A stretch of DNA of 64,000 nt from Sphingobacteriales bacterium (GTDB taxonomy: Bacteria > Bacteroidota > Bacteroidia > Chitinophagales > CAIOSU01), in the NCBI GenBank assembly GCA_027486795.1, contig JAIXOI010000037.1, forward strand, positions 1 to 64,000. The letters run 5' to 3'. Below are positions 28,173 through 36,956 of the stretch, one piece after another. The notes beneath the pieces were generated by a model that worked only from the letters and a program-made list of their open reading frames with translations, did not search any database and was not told the origin of the DNA. Position 1 is the first letter of the stretch. Each line of letters opens with the position of its first letter. The position numbers and the translations under genes are program-made.

Positions 28173-28271
28173 CTTTTTTGATTGATTGAGAAATGTTTTT
28201 GAGTACTCTCTTTTACGGGTGCATTATCCTTTTGTTCCGCTTTGTCAAATTTTTTTTTGAATAGACACAAT

Positions 28272-28299
28272 AAAAAAGGGCCCCCATTTGGGAGCCCTT
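28272..28299 (-). terminator. Intrinsic terminator after the short cadherin gene
   Basis: AAGGGCTCCC-AAAT-GGGGGCCCTT in minus-strand reading, followed by a T run (28272-28277). Confidence 0.85.
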
Positions 28300-28325
28300 A
28301 TCTATTCAATATCAAACAGTTAAAC

Positions 28326-29591
28326 TTATTTCACTTTTACCAAGCTACCATTGTGAAGCATAGTGGTTTGACCATCGGCGGCAAGTACCTTTACCGTGTA
28401 TATATAAGAGCCGTTGCTCAAATCATCACCCACTTTCACTGTGTTTGCGCCAGTAGGTTGCATGCCTTTTACAACTTGTTTTACCAAAGCACCCATGTAG
28501 TTGTATACGTTTACTTCCACCATCGATTCTTCAGAAAGCGTAAAGTTAATAACCGCTGCACTCACGAAAGGGTTAGGGTATGCTGTTACGCTCAAGTCAT
28601 ATTTTTCATACTGCTCCAAGCCAGTAGCTTCGTCGCCAAGTTTCGAAAAAGTAGGATCAACACTTACACCCGAACCACGCCTACCGCCATTGGCACCTGC
28701 GCCAGATGTAGTATTGCCAGCCAAAGTGCCCGAGCTAGGACGAGTACCAGGGTGGCCTACAATTAAAGTACCCGAAGGTAATGTTATGCCACTCGCATCA
28801 ACTGAAGCGCTACCGCCAACCGTGCGGCCTTGATTTACTTTAATGTAGAAGGTACCATCTGCATCGGCAAAATCTATACCGTCATCCGCTTTCCAATCAA
28901 AGCTTAGTCGGCCGAAAATGCTATCAGGTGCATCAAAGTGCAAGAAATCCAAATCGCCGGCGCTGATAACATCATTGATAGCTACGGGTACTGCATTCAA
29001 ACGCAGTACACCATAATCAGGTAATGAAGTAATTTCTACTGTGTTTAATCCGTGTCCATCTTGGTCAGCATAAGCAAGTTCAAAGTCAGACAATGTCAAG
29101 TCAAGAGTAGCATTGATTTCAACACTGCGAGTAACTGTAGAAAGCTCTGGTTTGTCGTTTGCATCGTCAATGGTTACGATAAATGGTTTTTCGTAAACCA
29201 ATCCATCATCCCCAGTAGCCGAAATGCGCACCGAGTAAGATGCTTTTACTTCAAAATTAAATACATCATTCGTTTGCAATTTGTTTGCAAGAATCGAAAA
29301 TGAAGCATTATCATCATCGCCTGCACCGGCAACCAGTGCAAAGGTGTGGCTTTCCACATCTACATCGTCAGCTGCCAAAAAACCAACTGCCGTACCAACT
29401 ACTTCATTCTCGCTTACCGACAGGTTGGTAAGCGTAATGTCGGTAGAAGGTGTTTGGGCATGTACATTAGTGCTCATGCCCATAAAAGCCAAGGCTGCAG
29501 CAGCCGGCATAATGTAGCGTATTGCGCCACCGAGTTTCTTGTAGAATCTCTCTGCCGCGCTTATTCCAGTAATAGCTTTAACCGTTCTCAT
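28326..29591 (-). CDS. T9SS-exported single-cadherin-repeat protein
   Basis: A 421-residue protein, the short relative of the neighbouring 1400-residue one. It has a signal peptide with a long basic n-region (to about residue 46, ending STNVHAQ), one cadherin repeat (DITLTNLSVSENEVVGTAVG to YSVRISATG), one cadherin-like domain (DLTLSDFELAYADQDG), and the RTVGG element followed by a low-complexity Gly/Ser/Thr linker. It ends in a type A sorting domain (VTAYPNPFVSAAVINFTLSE, SNGSYIYTVKVLA). Shared repeat type, RTVGG junction and sorting tail indicate duplication with loss or gain of repeats. Its own terminator separates it from the long gene. Function: probable surface adhesin. Confidence 0.87.
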   Translation of the reverse strand: MRTVKAITGISAAERFYKKLGGAIRYIMPAAAALAFMGMSTNVHAQTPSTDITLTNLSVSENEVVGTAVGFLAADDVDVESHTFALVAGAGDDDNASFSILANKLQTNDVFNFEVKASYSVRISATGDDGLVYEKPFIVTIDDANDKPELSTVTRSVEINATLDLTLSDFELAYADQDGHGLNTVEITSLPDYGVLRLNAVPVAINDVISAGDLDFLHFDAPDSIFGRLSFDWKADDGIDFADADGTFYIKVNQGRTVGGSASVDASGITLPSGTLIVGHPGTRPSSGTLAGNTTSGAGANGGRRGSGVSVDPTFSKLGDEATGLEQYEKYDLSVTAYPNPFVSAAVINFTLSEESMVEVNVYNYMGALVKQVVKGMQPTGANTVKVGDDLSNGSYIYTVKVLAADGQTTMLHNGSLVKVK

Positions 29592-29794
29592 CGTTATTGA
29601 AGTTTAGATTGTTTTGTGTCCTATATCCAGTTTTTACGCAAATGCAAAAGAAAGGTTACGCCAACATGGTTTTTTTTGCAAAAGTGTTTGCCACAAGTAC
29701 GTACTGCGTTCATTGTTTCTTTTCTGCACAAAATGAAGTCGTCACAAAAAAGTTTTATCTATTTCCAATTTCCGTATCCCTTATCTTTGCTTTT

Positions 29795-30850
29795 ATGGCT
29801 AAAGGCTACTCGCTCAACGTGCAACAGGTAAACTACCTCAACATTGTGTTGATGGTTGCAGCGTCTGGCGCAGCAGTTATTTGGCCTTTTGAGCTATTTC
29901 TGTTCTCATATATAGTGCTTGGGCCACTGCACTACCTCACTGAAATGACTTGGCTGCACCAACGCCAATATTTCATTGATAAAAGCAAAGCTTGGTGGTT
30001 GCTGGTGGCTTGCGGTTTTGGCGTAATTGTTTTTTATCTAGCCGATTTTTTGATTACGAATTTCCATAGCCAACTCTTAATGCTAGATGCCGAAGAGATA
30101 AATAACTATAGTGCATTATTTAGAAACTGGACACTCAACTTTGTTCTATTAGCTTTTATAATAGGTGCAGTGCTAGTTGCAGTTAAAGACAAATGGTGGC
30201 GATTGACCGCTATTTGCCTGCTTACCGCCTTTTTAATTGTTCTAAACCCCTACCGAGAATTGCTGATAACCTTAGGCATACTTATACCCACATTGGTGCA
30301 TACCTTCTTGTTTATGATGGCATTTATCCTATTTGGGGCCCTCAAATCAAATAGTTTCTCGGGCTATTTGTCGGTGGTGGTGTTTGTGCTATGCTCTGTT
30401 TCATTTTTTGTTGCCAACTGGGGCATAGCCAGCTATAGTATCAATCTATATGTGCTTCAAAACTTGCAAGAAGGGTTCTTTCTTTCCGTAAACGATATAT
30501 TGGGCAAGCTGCTAGGGCACCAATTCAACAGTATACAAGATACCCTATACTCACCTTGGGGCATACGTATACAACAGTTTATTGCTTTCAGCTACACCTA
30601 CCACTACCTCAATTGGTTTTCCAAAACCAACATTATCAATTGGCACCACATTCCGCGCAAATGGGGCATTGCCATCATTGTACTATGGGTTTTATTTGTC
30701 TCACTTTATCTTATCGATTTTAGAATAGGGCTACTTGCCATTTTTTTACTCAGCATGCTACATGTATTTTTGGAGTTTCCGCTCAACTACCTAAGCATGT
30801 TAGGTATTGGTAACCACTTTTGGGGCCGCAACGAAACACCCAAAACCTAA
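29795..30850 (+). CDS. Unrecognised polytopic membrane protein upstream of exosortase
   Basis: About 351 residues with eight or nine hydrophobic segments. I do not recognise the family. Notable are conserved-looking histidines at membrane edges: LGPLHYLTEMTWLHQRQYF near residue 60, PTLVHTFLFM near 175, FSYTYHYLNWFSKTNIINWH near 275, and MLHVFLEFPLNY near 330. This pattern would suit a membrane metal- or cofactor-binding enzyme but is not proof. The frame is open further upstream to 29597; ATG at 29795 is chosen because membrane-type sequence begins there. The exosortase gene starts 5 bases after the stop, so the two form an operon. Confidence 0.7.
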   Translation: MAKGYSLNVQQVNYLNIVLMVAASGAAVIWPFELFLFSYIVLGPLHYLTEMTWLHQRQYFIDKSKAWWLLVACGFGVIVFYLADFLITNFHSQLLMLDAEEINNYSALFRNWTLNFVLLAFIIGAVLVAVKDKWWRLTAICLLTAFLIVLNPYRELLITLGILIPTLVHTFLFMMAFILFGALKSNSFSGYLSVVVFVLCSVSFFVANWGIASYSINLYVLQNLQEGFFLSVNDILGKLLGHQFNSIQDTLYSPWGIRIQQFIAFSYTYHYLNWFSKTNIINWHHIPRKWGIAIIVLWVLFVSLYLIDFRIGLLAIFLLSMLHVFLEFPLNYLSMLGIGNHFWGRNETPKT

Positions 30851-30855
30851 ATGCA

Positions 30856-31449
30856 ATGATTAAGCAAAGCGCTTTGATAAGTTCCGTAAACAAATCTGAA
30901 ACCGTTAGGGAGATTTTGGTTTTCGTATTTAAGCTGTTGTTGGTTTATTTTCTTTGGCGTTCTTTTTCGTTGCTCATTGGCCCTGAGGCGCAGCCCATAA
31001 ACGAACGCACTATACCATGGCTTTCGGCAGCATTCGAGGGGTTCAATGATTTACTTAAAACCTCATTGGCACAGAGCAGCGCATGGCTTATTAGCCTTTT
31101 AGGGTATGAGCCAGTAATTATTGGAAACAATATGGTGAAAATACAGGGCTCGTCGGGTGTAGAAATAGGAAACTACTGTTTGGCCGTAGAGCTCATGGTA
31201 CTTTATATAACACTGGTGGCCACCTACCCTGCACATTTGAAACTGAAGCTTGGGGTTGTAATAGGCGGCTTGGTAATGATTCACCTGATAAATGTGTTGA
31301 GGGTGGCGCTGCTAAACTTAATGACCGTGCATTTGCCGCAATATGCCGACTTTAACCACCATTTTACTTTCCGCATTTTGGTGTTCCTGTTTATACTAGT
31401 TATTTACAACCGATATGTAAAAAAGGCCTCACGAATGGCTAAAAGTTGA
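30856..31449 (+). CDS. Exosortase/archaeosortase family protein
   Basis: A 197-residue integral membrane protein with about six hydrophobic segments. The three catalytic residues of the family are all visible: Cys108 in VEIGNYCLAVELM, Arg149 in HLINVLRVALLN, and His168/169 in DFNHHFTFRILV. Exosortases cleave a C-terminal sorting tail (motif, membrane helix, basic end) and attach the protein to a lipid or glycan. No protein with such a tail is found in this window; the adjacent surface proteins carry T9SS tails instead. The Bacteroidota subtype cannot be assigned with certainty. It overlaps the convergent next gene by 11 bases. Confidence 0.85.
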   Translation: MIKQSALISSVNKSETVREILVFVFKLLLVYFLWRSFSLLIGPEAQPINERTIPWLSAAFEGFNDLLKTSLAQSSAWLISLLGYEPVIIGNNMVKIQGSSGVEIGNYCLAVELMVLYITLVATYPAHLKLKLGVVIGGLVMIHLINVLRVALLNLMTVHLPQYADFNHHFTFRILVFLFILVIYNRYVKKASRMAKS

Positions 31450-32350
31450 TAGCATAGTGCTGTAAAATGTATATAAACCCCGAAATTATAGCAAGGCCTA
31501 TAATCCCTATCCACATACGCCCTTGAAAAACATCAAACGAGTGCACCTGAATGCCACCCACAATATAATCAAGCCTAAAAATGGTACCGACAATAAGCAA
31601 TAGAATACTTCCATGGTGCACCAAGTGGGGCATAAGCACGCGCACCCTATTAAAATCGTAGTTATCGGGCCTCAATAACCAAATAGTAAACAAACACATT
31701 AAGGTGCCCACTATCCAGGGCCCGGTTAGCACCTGCATTAAAAACTTTCGCCTTGTGTTGTAATTGATAGCCACCTTTCGCGAGTATGCTAAATTGATGA
31801 AGCCCCTTATAAAAAATATGCCACAACCAATCATAAACAACATACCGCCTAGTGTTACTGGCATCATAAATGGTTTCTCCAAATGAAACCAACTGGCAGC
31901 TGCCGCAAGCCCATAGTAAAACGGCGATTCATCGTCGCCAGTGCCTATAACCGTGGAAACTAAATAGCTACCAAAAAAAGTAAGGCCATGCACACCCATC
32001 CACAATACAAATACCTTTAAAATAGTATTGTACTCGCGCAGCAAACTATTTACCCACCTAAGTGTGAGGCCTAAAACTAAACCAAACACCGGTATTGCAC
32101 CGTATACCGCCAACACCAACCACCTGTGCCAATCTTTTGATTGGGTAGGTAAATTATACACGCCCATAAATTTGTAAATAGGATCGAAACCTACCCAAGC
32201 CGCTATAAAAGCCATAAATAGGCTAGCGCTTATAAACATGATGTTGTAAGAAATGAAATAGATAAATACCGAAGAAACAAAACGATACAGACCGCCACCT
32301 GGACGATCTTCGACTTGGTCTACAATATCTTCGTAATAGTCTCTATCCAT
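31439..32350 (-). CDS. Membrane protein of unknown function
   Basis: A 303-residue protein with about eight hydrophobic segments after a charged N-terminal tail (MDRDYYEDIVDQVEDRPGGG). No family was recognised. HLVHHGSILLL near residue 240 is a possible functional His group, and several Trp/Arg pairs mark the membrane edges. It converges on the exosortase gene and their coding ends overlap by 11 bases; it is divergent from the Hpt gene. A link to the exosortase is possible but is not shown. Confidence 0.65.
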   Translation of the reverse strand: MDRDYYEDIVDQVEDRPGGGLYRFVSSVFIYFISYNIMFISASLFMAFIAAWVGFDPIYKFMGVYNLPTQSKDWHRWLVLAVYGAIPVFGLVLGLTLRWVNSLLREYNTILKVFVLWMGVHGLTFFGSYLVSTVIGTGDDESPFYYGLAAAASWFHLEKPFMMPVTLGGMLFMIGCGIFFIRGFINLAYSRKVAINYNTRRKFLMQVLTGPWIVGTLMCLFTIWLLRPDNYDFNRVRVLMPHLVHHGSILLLIVGTIFRLDYIVGGIQVHSFDVFQGRMWIGIIGLAIISGFIYILQHYAINF

Positions 32351-32445
32351 ATTGCCACAGACTTTTTAAGCTAGGCTAAAGTAAAGAATATTGGCAATAA
32401 ATAACTGTTATTCATCAATTAGCCTAGCGCTACAAATCAAAGAAT

Positions 32446-32463
32446 TTGTAATAAATATTACAA
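32446..32463. promoter_or_regulatory. 18-bp perfect palindrome TTGTAATAAATATTACAA
   Basis: The arms TTGTAATA and TATTACAA are separated by AA. It sits in the divergent gap between the membrane protein (31439-32350) and the Hpt gene (32522). It resembles an operator for a dimeric regulator; the protein is unknown. A TAATTTTG element at 32491-32498, 24 bases before the Hpt ATG, may be the -7 box. Confidence 0.45.
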
Positions 32464-32521
32464 TCGGCCACTTCAAACATAAATAATTCATAATTTTGCA
32501 AAAGCTAATTTTATTGGTAAC

Positions 32522-32878
32522 ATGCCAGAATGCAACATCAATCTTAGTTTTTTCAAGCAAAACTCGTTTGGAGAAGTCTCCTTGTATAGGGAGTTGCTGG
32601 AAATATTTTTAAAAACTACCCCCGAAATGCTGGCACATTTAAAACAAATGGCTGAGCAAAACGACTTTACAACGGTTGGTAAAATTGCGCATAAGCTAAA
32701 GTCCAACGTCCAGTCGGTTGAGCTTAACAACATTTATGACTTGCTAGATGATTTTGAGGCGCAAAAGTACAGTAATAAAGATGATGCTAATTTCCAATCG
32801 GCCCTTTACAATATCATCGAATGCTGTAATATTGCGGTATTGAAAGTTGAAGAGGAAATGAAGTTGCTGCAGAATTAA
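32522..32878 (+). CDS. Hpt (histidine phosphotransfer) domain protein
   Basis: A 118-residue single Hpt domain: an alpha-helical bundle with the phosphoryl-accepting His57 in GKIAHKLKSNVQSVEL and a preceding helix FLKTTPEMLAHLKQ typical of the family. It would relay phosphate between a hybrid kinase and a response regulator. The LytTR regulator starts 66 bases downstream on the same strand. The nearby kinase has no receiver domain, so a phosphorelay partner for this Hpt may lie elsewhere. Confidence 0.85.
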   Translation: MPECNINLSFFKQNSFGEVSLYRELLEIFLKTTPEMLAHLKQMAEQNDFTTVGKIAHKLKSNVQSVELNNIYDLLDDFEAQKYSNKDDANFQSALYNIIECCNIAVLKVEEEMKLLQN

Positions 32879-32944
32879 ATGTTTCCAGTATTTTTATAGC
32901 GACAATGATCAATATATTTGCTTTTATTTTGAATTTGGATAGAG

Positions 32945-33631
32945 ATGAGATGTGCTATTGTTGATGATGATGAGTTGTCCATAAGGTTAATTACTGAATA
33001 CATTAACCAAACCGACTTTCTCAATTTGGTTGGTGCTTACTCAAGTGCCATTAAGGCATCTAATGTGCTTTTGCGTGAGCCTGTTGATTTGATTTTTCTG
33101 GATGTTGAAATGCCTGGCATGACCGGTTTGGAACTGATAAAAAGTTTAGAGCGCAAACCACAAATTATTCTCATTACTTCTAAAAGAGATTATGCCATAG
33201 AAGCATTTGAGTACCAAGTAGCCGATTATCTATTAAAGCCAGTTGGGTATTCGCGTTTTCTGAAAGCTGTAACCAAGGCACGAGAGCTGTTTGAGGTAAA
33301 GCAAAAAAGCGCTTCGGCACCCAAACATTTGTACATAAAAGAAGATAGTGTATTGGTAAATGTAGCACTAAACGATATTGTTTGGATTGAAGCCCTAGGC
33401 GATTATGTTACCATTCACCTTACCGACAAAAAACATACCGTGCTTACTACCATGAAAGCCATGGACGGTAAACTGCCACCTGAAGAGTTTATGCGGGTGC
33501 ACCGCTCGTTTATTGTGCGTGTCGATAAAATTAGCAACCTTGATGGCAATATGCTAGTGGTAGGCAAAAAGCTATTGCCCATTGGCAAATCTTATCGTAA
33601 AGCGTTGATGGACCGACTTAACATTGTGTAA
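32945..33631 (+). CDS. LytTR-family response regulator
   Basis: A 228-residue protein. The receiver domain (1-115) has the acidic pocket VDDDE (7-10), phosphoacceptor D53 in FLDVEMPG, T78/S79, and K98 in LLKPVG. The LytTR DNA-binding domain (about 125-225) has LYIKEDSVLVNVALNDIVWI, FMRVHRSFIVRVDKI and LPIGKSYRKAL. Its arrangement is the standard AlgR/LytR layout. Its cognate kinase is not obvious; the propeller kinase converges on it with a 25-base gap. Confidence 0.93.
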   Translation: MRCAIVDDDELSIRLITEYINQTDFLNLVGAYSSAIKASNVLLREPVDLIFLDVEMPGMTGLELIKSLERKPQIILITSKRDYAIEAFEYQVADYLLKPVGYSRFLKAVTKARELFEVKQKSASAPKHLYIKEDSVLVNVALNDIVWIEALGDYVTIHLTDKKHTVLTTMKAMDGKLPPEEFMRVHRSFIVRVDKISNLDGNMLVVGKKLLPIGKSYRKALMDRLNIV

Positions 33632-33656
33632 CAGCCAATTGGCAATATTTACCTTA

Positions 33657-36600
33657 CTAGCGTGGCACTTTAATTTCTATAATAACTCCTTTTCCCGGCT
33701 TGGTTTTAATGTTGATGTTGCCCTTCATCAATTCTACCCTTACTTGTATATTCTTTAAACCCAAGCCGGTGTTTCGGCCACCTTTTAAATATCCAGGGTC
33801 AAATCCTATACCGTCATCTTCAGAAACCCATACAATTTCCTCAGGGCCGATATGACACCTTATTGCCAAGTTTTGAGCCCCTGAGTGCTTTTGGGCATTG
33901 CTTATGATCTCTTGGGCAATACGGTAAAAATTAATTTCATTCGATTCGCCAATGCGCTCATCCTGTCCGGTTATTTGTAGGTTTATGTTAAGTGTACTCG
34001 ACTTCATGGCCCTATTACACATTTCTTCAAGTGCAGCTTGTAGGCCCTCTTCGGCTAACAAGTATGGCATTAAGTTGTGCGATATATTGCGCACTTCTTG
34101 TATAGCACTGCCCATAAGTAGTTGCAAATTAGATAAGTACTCATATAATTTACCCTCTTTGCTATTATTCAAGGCCGCATCAAGGGCCATTAAGTTCAGG
34201 CTTGCGGCTGTTAAAGTTTGCCCAAGGCCATCGTGCAAATCTTCCGAAATACGTTTTTGTTCTTGGTTTTGACCTTCAATAAGCGCTTGCGACACGGCAT
34301 ACTCATTTTTTAGTTTTTCGAGCTGTAGCTTTTGCGATTGTGTTTTAAGCTGCTCCTCCAACAATTTTTGACGCTCTTTGTAGCCTGCAAGTTGTAGCCT
34401 AAAAAACAAGTAAAAAATCAGAATTACGATGAATGCCAATACTGTCTTAAACCAGATTGTGCTCCAAACCGCTGGCACTATTTTTAATTCAATTGATAAG
34501 CCTTCCTCGTTCCAATATCCATCTTTGTTTGATGCCCTTACCTTAAAAATATACCTGCCAGGCGGCAAGTTTGAGTAGTTAGCTTGTCGCATGGCCCCTG
34601 GGTATATCCAGTCTGCATCAAAACCCTCTAGTTTGTATGCATATTTATTATTTTCGGGAGCCGTGAAATCGAGGGCTGCAAACTCAAATGTAATATTGTT
34701 CTCGTCGTAATTGAGCAAAATATTTTTAGTAGTGGCTACTGCATTGCTTAGCGGGTACGATTTGTTGAATACTCTAAAATCGGTTAGCACCACTGGCGGC
34801 GGTGTTGTGTTAAACTTCAATTGGTCAGGATAAAAGGAGTTGAGCCCATTAATGCCCCCAAAAAACATTTTTCCGTTGCTAGCTTTGTAAAAAGCACCTG
34901 CATTAAACTCATTGCTTTGCAGTCCATCGGTTTTGTTAAACCGGTGCCAAGTGCCGTTTCGCTTGCTGTAGCTAAACAATCCATTGTCAGAACTCAACCA
35001 TAAGTTTCGTTCTTTGTCTTCCAATATGCCATAAACCGTTAGCTTGGCGTACGACTCATCATAATTGATACATGTAAACTCTACAGAATCGAACTTCAAT
35101 CCATCACATTTATACTTTGCTTGGTAAAGGCCATTGCCCTGTGTACCTATCCAGATATTGTTTGAAGCATCTTTATGCAAGCAATAAATACCTACTGGCA
35201 AGGCCGCCTTATTAGCCGGATATTGCAAATCAGGAAATTTAATTGTTTGGCCTGTTTCAATTTCAAAGTACATGAGCCCCATATCGGTTCCCAACCAAAG
35301 ATACCCGGGCTTATCTTCAATTATTGAGCGAACAAACGGCACTGGGTTGGTTTCGTTTACCGATGGGAAGTGGGTAAAGGTTTGGGTTTCTCGGTTAAAA
35401 AGATCAAGACCTCTGTGGGTTCCTACCCATAGGCGCTGTTCCGAATCGAGCAACAAAGAAAGCACATGCCCGTTTATTAAACTGTTTGCATCCTTTTCAT
35501 TGCTCTGGAAAACCTGGAAAGTACTCGTTAGCGGATTAAAAAGTTGCAAGCCTCCACCTTCAAGCCCTAGCCAAATTTTTCCGTTTTTTTCTTCCTTAAG
35601 ACAATACACCGCCGAGCTGCTCAAGTTATACTCGGTGTTCAGTTTCGACACGTATAACCGATAGGTACCCGCAATTTGGTTGTAAACCATTAGCCCCCCA
35701 TACAAACCAATGAACAGGTTATGCTTGCTATCTTCCAGTATGGCCCTAATACTGTTAGATGGTAAACTTGCAGGATTAGAAGGTATGTGCCGGTGAAGTT
35801 TAAAATTTTGGTTTGGCGCCAGCATGTTTATGCCACCGCCATTAGTGCCAATCCAGAGGTTTTGGGTTCTATCAACAAATAACATCCTTACATCGTTGTA
35901 GTTCAGCGAAGTACCACTGTAAGCGTCGTGCTGATAGTGCTGCCATTCGCGGGTTTCGATGTTTAGTTTCATGATACCTTGCGGGTATACCGCCAACCAA
36001 ACATAATTGCTATCGGTTTGTGCAAATGCCGTAACCGAAGCCACAGGATAATGCATTGGGTTTATGCTGAACGAATTGAAACAGTTGGATGCTCTGTCAT
36101 ATAACCATCCGTTATTTTCACTGCCTACCCAAATTCGAGCTTTGCTATCTCTAAAAACGGTGTACACGTGAAAATCGGCGAAGTTGTGCTGCTCAAAAGT
36201 GAAATGCTCAAAACTATCGCGATCAATAAAATATCTGCTCAGCCCTGTGGAATATGTACCCACCCACAACTCGCGTTCGGGGGTATAGCGTAAGCTATAA
36301 ATGGTGTTTGAAGTGGGCGCATTTTTTTTCCCGGGTTGGTGATAGTAGTGTTTATATAAGCCCGTTTTAGGATCTAATTTGTATAGTCCGTCTTCTCGGG
36401 TGCCTACCCATAAGTATCCTTCTGCATCAATGGCCAACTCCTGTATGGCACTTAACTGGGTATCTTTGCCTTTTATGGGCAAAAATGAATAGTGCTGAAA
36501 GGTTTGTTTTTTGTGGCAATATCTGCTAAGTGTGCCATTGCTGGCACCGGCCCAAATGTTACCTCCACTGTCAACTACCAGCGACAAGATGTTATTGCCG

Positions 36601-36866
36601 CCTATTGAATTAGAATCGGTTCGGTTGTGCTGAAAAACCTTGAATTCGTATCCGTCGTAAAGGTTTAAGCCATTTTTGGTACCAAACCACAAAAACCCCA
36701 AACTATCTTGGCAAATAGCAACCACTGTGCTTTGCGACAATCCATCGTCGATGGTTATGCTTCTAAATCTTTGCTCTTCGGGCTGGGCAAACAACAAGTT
36801 GTTGCCTAGCAAAAAAATTGCTAACCATATTACAATAAAACTTAAACAACAAAGATTTAAACGCAC
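33657..36866 (-). CDS. Two-component sensor kinase with Reg_prop propeller, Y_Y_Y and HisKA_3 domains
   Basis: About 1070 residues. In order: signal peptide (to LLFAQP); two seven-bladed propellers built of repeats such as DGLSQSTVVAICQDSLGFLW and LWVGT (to about residue 690); a Y_Y_Y domain (YAYKLEGFDADWIYPGAMRQ, FKVRASNKDG); one membrane segment (WFKTVLAFIVILIFYLFFRL); a coiled coil; HisKA_3 with the phospho-His in RISEDLHDGLGQT; and an HATPase_c domain with EIISNAQKHS and TGLGLKNI. The periplasmic propeller senses an unknown ligand, in this class often a polysaccharide. Unlike many Bacteroidota hybrids it has no receiver or DNA-binding domain. Start choice: the frame opens at 36905 (TTG); GTG at 36866 fits the signal peptide. 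Confidence 0.9.
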   Translation of the reverse strand: MRLNLCCLSFIVIWLAIFLLGNNLLFAQPEEQRFRSITIDDGLSQSTVVAICQDSLGFLWFGTKNGLNLYDGYEFKVFQHNRTDSNSIGGNNILSLVVDSGGNIWAGASNGTLSRYCHKKQTFQHYSFLPIKGKDTQLSAIQELAIDAEGYLWVGTREDGLYKLDPKTGLYKHYYHQPGKKNAPTSNTIYSLRYTPERELWVGTYSTGLSRYFIDRDSFEHFTFEQHNFADFHVYTVFRDSKARIWVGSENNGWLYDRASNCFNSFSINPMHYPVASVTAFAQTDSNYVWLAVYPQGIMKLNIETREWQHYQHDAYSGTSLNYNDVRMLFVDRTQNLWIGTNGGGINMLAPNQNFKLHRHIPSNPASLPSNSIRAILEDSKHNLFIGLYGGLMVYNQIAGTYRLYVSKLNTEYNLSSSAVYCLKEEKNGKIWLGLEGGGLQLFNPLTSTFQVFQSNEKDANSLINGHVLSLLLDSEQRLWVGTHRGLDLFNRETQTFTHFPSVNETNPVPFVRSIIEDKPGYLWLGTDMGLMYFEIETGQTIKFPDLQYPANKAALPVGIYCLHKDASNNIWIGTQGNGLYQAKYKCDGLKFDSVEFTCINYDESYAKLTVYGILEDKERNLWLSSDNGLFSYSKRNGTWHRFNKTDGLQSNEFNAGAFYKASNGKMFFGGINGLNSFYPDQLKFNTTPPPVVLTDFRVFNKSYPLSNAVATTKNILLNYDENNITFEFAALDFTAPENNKYAYKLEGFDADWIYPGAMRQANYSNLPPGRYIFKVRASNKDGYWNEEGLSIELKIVPAVWSTIWFKTVLAFIVILIFYLFFRLQLAGYKERQKLLEEQLKTQSQKLQLEKLKNEYAVSQALIEGQNQEQKRISEDLHDGLGQTLTAASLNLMALDAALNNSKEGKLYEYLSNLQLLMGSAIQEVRNISHNLMPYLLAEEGLQAALEEMCNRAMKSSTLNINLQITGQDERIGESNEINFYRIAQEIISNAQKHSGAQNLAIRCHIGPEEIVWVSEDDGIGFDPGYLKGGRNTGLGLKNIQVRVELMKGNINIKTKPGKGVIIEIKVPR

Positions 36867-36956
36867 GGCAGTACTATGCAATTTTGGATAGCTAAATATA
36901 CACAACCCCTAATGATATGTTGTGTAAATTAAGAAAGTTGATACATAAAACAATAT

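Noticed and set aside
23970-29591. Exosortase (PEP-CTERM-like) sorting tails on the cadherin proteins
   Set aside because: The C-termini are T9SS type A domains ending in LVLTK and LVKVK, without the motif-helix-basic-end layout.
29782-29789. TATCTTTG -7 box just before the membrane-protein ATG (leaderless transcript)
   Set aside because: It lies only 6 bases from the ATG and has no -33 partner at the right spacing; chance match is likely in this T-rich stretch.
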